Positions 61,884 to 64,000 of a stretch of 64,000 nt of DNA are shown in pieces. The position numbers and the translations under genes are program-made. The notes under the pieces were generated by a model. The model saw only the letters and a list, made by a program, of their open reading frames with translations. It did no database searches and was not told where the DNA came from. Within the stretch, counting starts at the first letter, position 1, and the number at the start of each line of letters is the position of its first letter. This stretch comes from JAGVSR01 sp963778225 (lineage in GTDB: Bacteria; Pseudomonadota; Alphaproteobacteria; Rhizobiales; Hyphomicrobiaceae), in NCBI GenBank assembly GCA_963778225.1, contig CAVZTR010000013.1, forward strand, positions 1 through 64,000. The letters are read 5' to 3'.

Positions 61884-63648
61884 GCGGCACCTTTATCTGC
61901 GCAGGCTTCGTTCCCCCGACCGTGAATGTTGTCCTGGGCGGACCGGCCTTCGCCTTTTCTTCTCCCTTGCAATCGCAATCGGACCCGCAGGATCCTGCAT
62001 CGTCGCCATCGCACATCTGCTGGGTCGATCCGTGCAGCGCCGACGCACGCAGCGCAACCCCGTCATCCGCCATCTGCTCCGTGCTGCCGCCGCAGGCCAT
62101 GGCCATCGCAGCTTCATGCATGGTGTTGCCCTTGCGATTGTGCGTCACCTGCCATTCGACATCCTCGTCGTTGGCTCGCTCGCGCGTCGCATCGAAATTG
62201 AAATGAACTTTCTTCTTCGACTGCGGACCCCAGTAGTCCACCTTGCCGAGGTCATAGAACTTGCGTTCGAACCCGGCTTTGAGAAACGCTTTCAGGCAGC
62301 CCCAGAGATACTTCCGCCGGTCGCCCGAGCCCGCAAACGGATACGAGAACAGCGCCTTCTTCATGTAGAAGCGGCGATAGTTGTTCATCACGCGATCGAG
62401 CAACTCCGCGCGATCCATCGAATCCGGTTTCATGATCGGCGTCACGAAGTTGTACTTTTCGTAGTCGAACACCTCGACCTTATCGCCGAGTTCCTTGAAG
62501 AGATCGGAGAACGGCCACGGCGTGTACATCGACCAGTTGGCCAGATCCGGCTTCCAATCGCACGCCATGCGATAGGTCTCTTCCAGCGTCTCGGCCGTCT
62601 CGTTTTCGAGCCCCACGATGAACTGCGCCTCGACCACGATCCCGTTGTCGCGAAGCAGCTGCACGGCTTTCTTGTTCTGGGCGACCGTCGTTTCTTTGTT
62701 GAACAAATCGAGTTTCAACTGCGCTGCGGCTTCCGTGCCGAGCGAAACGTGAATGAGACCCGCCTTCCGGTAGAGCGGCAGCAGCTTCTCGTCGCGCAGA
62801 ATGTCGGTGACGCGCGTGTTGATGCCCCAGAGCAGCCCGACGTCGCGGTCGATCAATTCCTGGCAGAACGCAACGAACTTCTTGCGATTGATCGTCGGCT
62901 CCTCGTCCGCGAGGATGAAGAAGCCGACCTGATGCTTGTCGCGCAGTTCGATGATCTCATCGACGACCGCCTTCGGATCGCGGATGCGATAGTCGCGCCA
63001 GAATTTCCACTGCGAACAGAACGAGCAGGTAAACGGGCATCCCCGCGCCATGTTTGGAATGGCGACCCGCACGCCGAGCGGAATGTACTGATACTTCGGC
63101 CAATCCAGAATGCTCCAGTCGGCCTTGATGGAATCGAGATCCTTCACGGTCGGCGCCGCAGCCGTCGCGATCACCATGCCGTCGACGATGTAGGCGAGCC
63201 CCTTGATCGACGCGCGCGCCTCGGGCCAGCGGCCCTCCGCGACGGCCTTCGCAACCTCGACCATGATTTCTTCGCCTTCACCGCGAACGATCGCGTCGAT
63301 GTAAGGCGCTTCGGCGAGCACTTGGCGGTACATGAAGGTGCCGTGGATCCCGCCGAGAAGTGTCACGGCCTTGGGACAGACCTCCTTCACCATCTTGAGG
63401 ACGTTCTCGGCTTTGTAGATCGACGGCGTGATTGCGGTCACGCCAACGATGTCCGGCTGCAACTCCTCGATCATGTCCCGCAACCGATCGTCGGCAATGT
63501 CGTGCGTCATCGAGTCGATGAAATGCACGTCGTTAAAGCCATTCTCCTTCAGCACGCCCGCCAGATACGCGACCCAGGCCGGCGGCCAGTTGCCCGCGAT
63601 CTCGGCGCCGCCAGAGTGATAATTGGGGTGAACGAAAAGCACGCGCAT
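61864..63648 (-). CDS. bchE: anaerobic Mg-protoporphyrin IX monomethyl ester cyclase
   Basis: Oxygen-independent cyclase that makes ring E of bacteriochlorophyll, using radical SAM and cobalamin. The 594-residue protein opens with MRVLFVHPNYHSGGAEIAGNWPPAW. A B12-binding domain covers about 1-140, and the radical-SAM cluster C204, C208, C211 is in NMARGCPFTCSFCSQWKFWR. The C-terminal end is longer than I expect, with a repeated GSTEQM/GSTQQM and a Cys-rich CGSDCDCKG tail. It is preceded by PpsR- and FNR-type sites. Confidence 0.97.
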   Translation of the reverse strand: MRVLFVHPNYHSGGAEIAGNWPPAWVAYLAGVLKENGFNDVHFIDSMTHDIADDRLRDMIEELQPDIVGVTAITPSIYKAENVLKMVKEVCPKAVTLLGGIHGTFMYRQVLAEAPYIDAIVRGEGEEIMVEVAKAVAEGRWPEARASIKGLAYIVDGMVIATAAAPTVKDLDSIKADWSILDWPKYQYIPLGVRVAIPNMARGCPFTCSFCSQWKFWRDYRIRDPKAVVDEIIELRDKHQVGFFILADEEPTINRKKFVAFCQELIDRDVGLLWGINTRVTDILRDEKLLPLYRKAGLIHVSLGTEAAAQLKLDLFNKETTVAQNKKAVQLLRDNGIVVEAQFIVGLENETAETLEETYRMACDWKPDLANWSMYTPWPFSDLFKELGDKVEVFDYEKYNFVTPIMKPDSMDRAELLDRVMNNYRRFYMKKALFSYPFAGSGDRRKYLWGCLKAFLKAGFERKFYDLGKVDYWGPQSKKKVHFNFDATRERANDEDVEWQVTHNRKGNTMHEAAMAMACGGSTEQMADDGVALRASALHGSTQQMCDGDDAGSCGSDCDCKGEEKAKAGPPRTTFTVGGTKPAQIKVPHENAGA

Positions 63649-63670
63649 AAGACCGGCCTCCAGATTGAAG

Positions 63671-63688
63671 TGTCTAGTGCACGCTACA
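63671..63688. promoter_or_regulatory. PpsR/CrtJ-type operator
   Basis: TGTCTAGTGCACGCTACA fits the PpsR/CrtJ recognition pattern TGT-N12-ACA exactly and lies 23 bases before the bchE start. PpsR represses bch genes under aerobic or high-light conditions in purple bacteria. Confidence 0.7.
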
Positions 63689-63708
63689 ATCCAAAATGAC
63701 CTTGTCGC

Positions 63709-63722
63709 TTGACACTCATCAA
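63709..63722. promoter_or_regulatory. FNR/FnrL-type box
   Basis: TTGACACTCATCAA matches the FNR pattern TTGAT-N4-ATCAA with one mismatch (C for T). It lies 60 bases before the bchE start, between bchE and the hemA terminator. bchE of purple bacteria is FnrL-activated in low oxygen. Confidence 0.65.
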
Positions 63723-63750
63723 ATCGAACGCAATTCCAAATGTCTTTCGC

Positions 63751-63786
63751 AAAGAAAAATCCCGCCGCAGTTGCCCGCGGCGGGAT
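63751..63786 (-). terminator. terminator of hemA
   Basis: Ten-bp perfect stem ATCCCGCCGC/GCGGCGGGAT (63759-63768 with 63777-63786), 8-base loop. On the minus strand it is followed by TTTTCTTTG. It lies 49 bases past the hemA stop and separates hemA from bchE. Confidence 0.9.
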
Positions 63787-63834
63787 GAAGTCGGTTGGTG
63801 CATTCGCTGGCGTGAGCCGGCGCAGGTAGGATCG

Positions 63835-64000
63835 TTACTCGGCCGCAAGTCGCACGTACTTGCCGTTCGCCATTGGGCACGCGTTCCACAGATCGCTCAA
63901 GGCCGCGACGAGTACGGCCATCTGCTGATCAGAATGCAGCGGCCCCGGCGTCAAGCGCATGCGCTCGGTGCCCTTGGGAACCGTCGGATAATTGATCGGC
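63835..64000 (-). CDS. hemA: 5-aminolevulinate synthase, C-terminal end (partial)
   Basis: Only the last 55 codons are in the window; the gene continues beyond 64000. The reading frame gives INYPTVPKGTERMRLTPGPLHSDQQM and ends KYVRLAAE, the C-terminus of the pyridoxal-phosphate Shemin-pathway enzyme that condenses glycine and succinyl-CoA to 5-aminolevulinate. This class is limited to alphaproteobacteria among bacteria. It is in the same orientation as bchE, which is downstream of its terminator. Confidence 0.9.
   Translation of the reverse strand, partial: PINYPTVPKGTERMRLTPGPLHSDQQMAVLVAALSDLWNACPMANGKYVRLAAE

Noticed and set aside
61837..63699. 620-codon open frame on the plus strand opposite bchE and bchJ.
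   Set aside because: It is the antisense of conserved genes and arises from high GC and codon-position bias; it has no recognisable domain.
63703..63720. A second PpsR-like site (TGTCGCTTGACACTCATC).
   Set aside because: The right half is ATC and not ACA, so it does not match the pattern; the same bases are better explained by the FNR box.
1..64000. CRISPR arrays, rRNA genes or insertion sequences.
   Set aside because: No regular short repeats with spacers, no rRNA-like stretches and no transposase were seen beyond the recombinase cassette.

Overview
The window looks like chromosomal DNA of a phototrophic alphaproteobacterium, most likely a member of the Hyphomicrobiales (Rhizobiales). Supporting signs are high GC, the order ybgC-tolQRAB-pal-cpoB-tilS-ftsH-folP-glmM, ruvCAB beside yebC, a 6S RNA just upstream of the folate cyclo-ligase gene, CtrA-type TTAA-N7-TTAA sites, and at the right edge bchE, bchJ and a 5-aminolevulinate synthase end. 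I do not assign a genus.

Layout. 1-2.65 kb: remnant of a mobile element (DUF3489, DUF2924, large serine recombinase with a frameshift), followed by tRNA-Gln and tRNA-Pro. 3.3-16.9 kb: housekeeping and envelope genes, including an MBL hydrolase, DUF1499, CHAD, ferrochelatase hemH, an SPFH/NfeD pair, kdsD, a large outer-membrane barrel, a MuiA-like DUF4139 protein and serC. 17-19 kb: two outer-membrane barrels. 19.2-37.8 kb: a long, mostly minus-strand block with glmM, folP, ftsH, tilS, the Tol-Pal system, ybgC, a TAT-type phosphoesterase and ruvB. A plus-strand ParA-like gene and a partner gene sit between glmM and folP. A Pal paralogue and two tandem micro-lipoprotein genes sit inside the Tol-Pal region, and a carbonic anhydrase lies between ybgC and tolQ. 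38.7-42.7 kb: ruvA, ruvC, yebC, a YmdB-type phosphoesterase, the cyclo-ligase and 6S RNA. 43.9-54.5 kb: gap, class I aldolase, thiE-like, Sel1, inositol monophosphatase family, pdxH, fabI and a histidine phosphatase.

54.5-60.3 kb holds a lipid-modification cluster: DUF2177, two CFA-synthase-like methyltransferases, DUF1295, an amine-oxidase-like flavoprotein and DUF1365. The flavoprotein has an ECF-sigma-like promoter in front of it. Similar gene sets in purple bacteria belong to the singlet-oxygen response, which would fit a phototroph. 61.2-64 kb is tetrapyrrole synthesis: bchE-bchJ, preceded by a PpsR-type palindrome and an FNR-type box, then the C-terminal end of hemA. Together with hemH this gives heme and bacteriochlorophyll branch enzymes in one window.

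Three genes read as single-indel frameshifts (serine recombinase, cpoB, tolA). Two of them are in the normally essential-for-envelope Tol-Pal set, so sequencing or assembly error has to be weighed against real decay. The most novel-looking items are the twin micro-lipoproteins, the ParA/partner pair, the compensated 40-bp palindromes at 54.5 kb and the Cys-rich tail of BchE.
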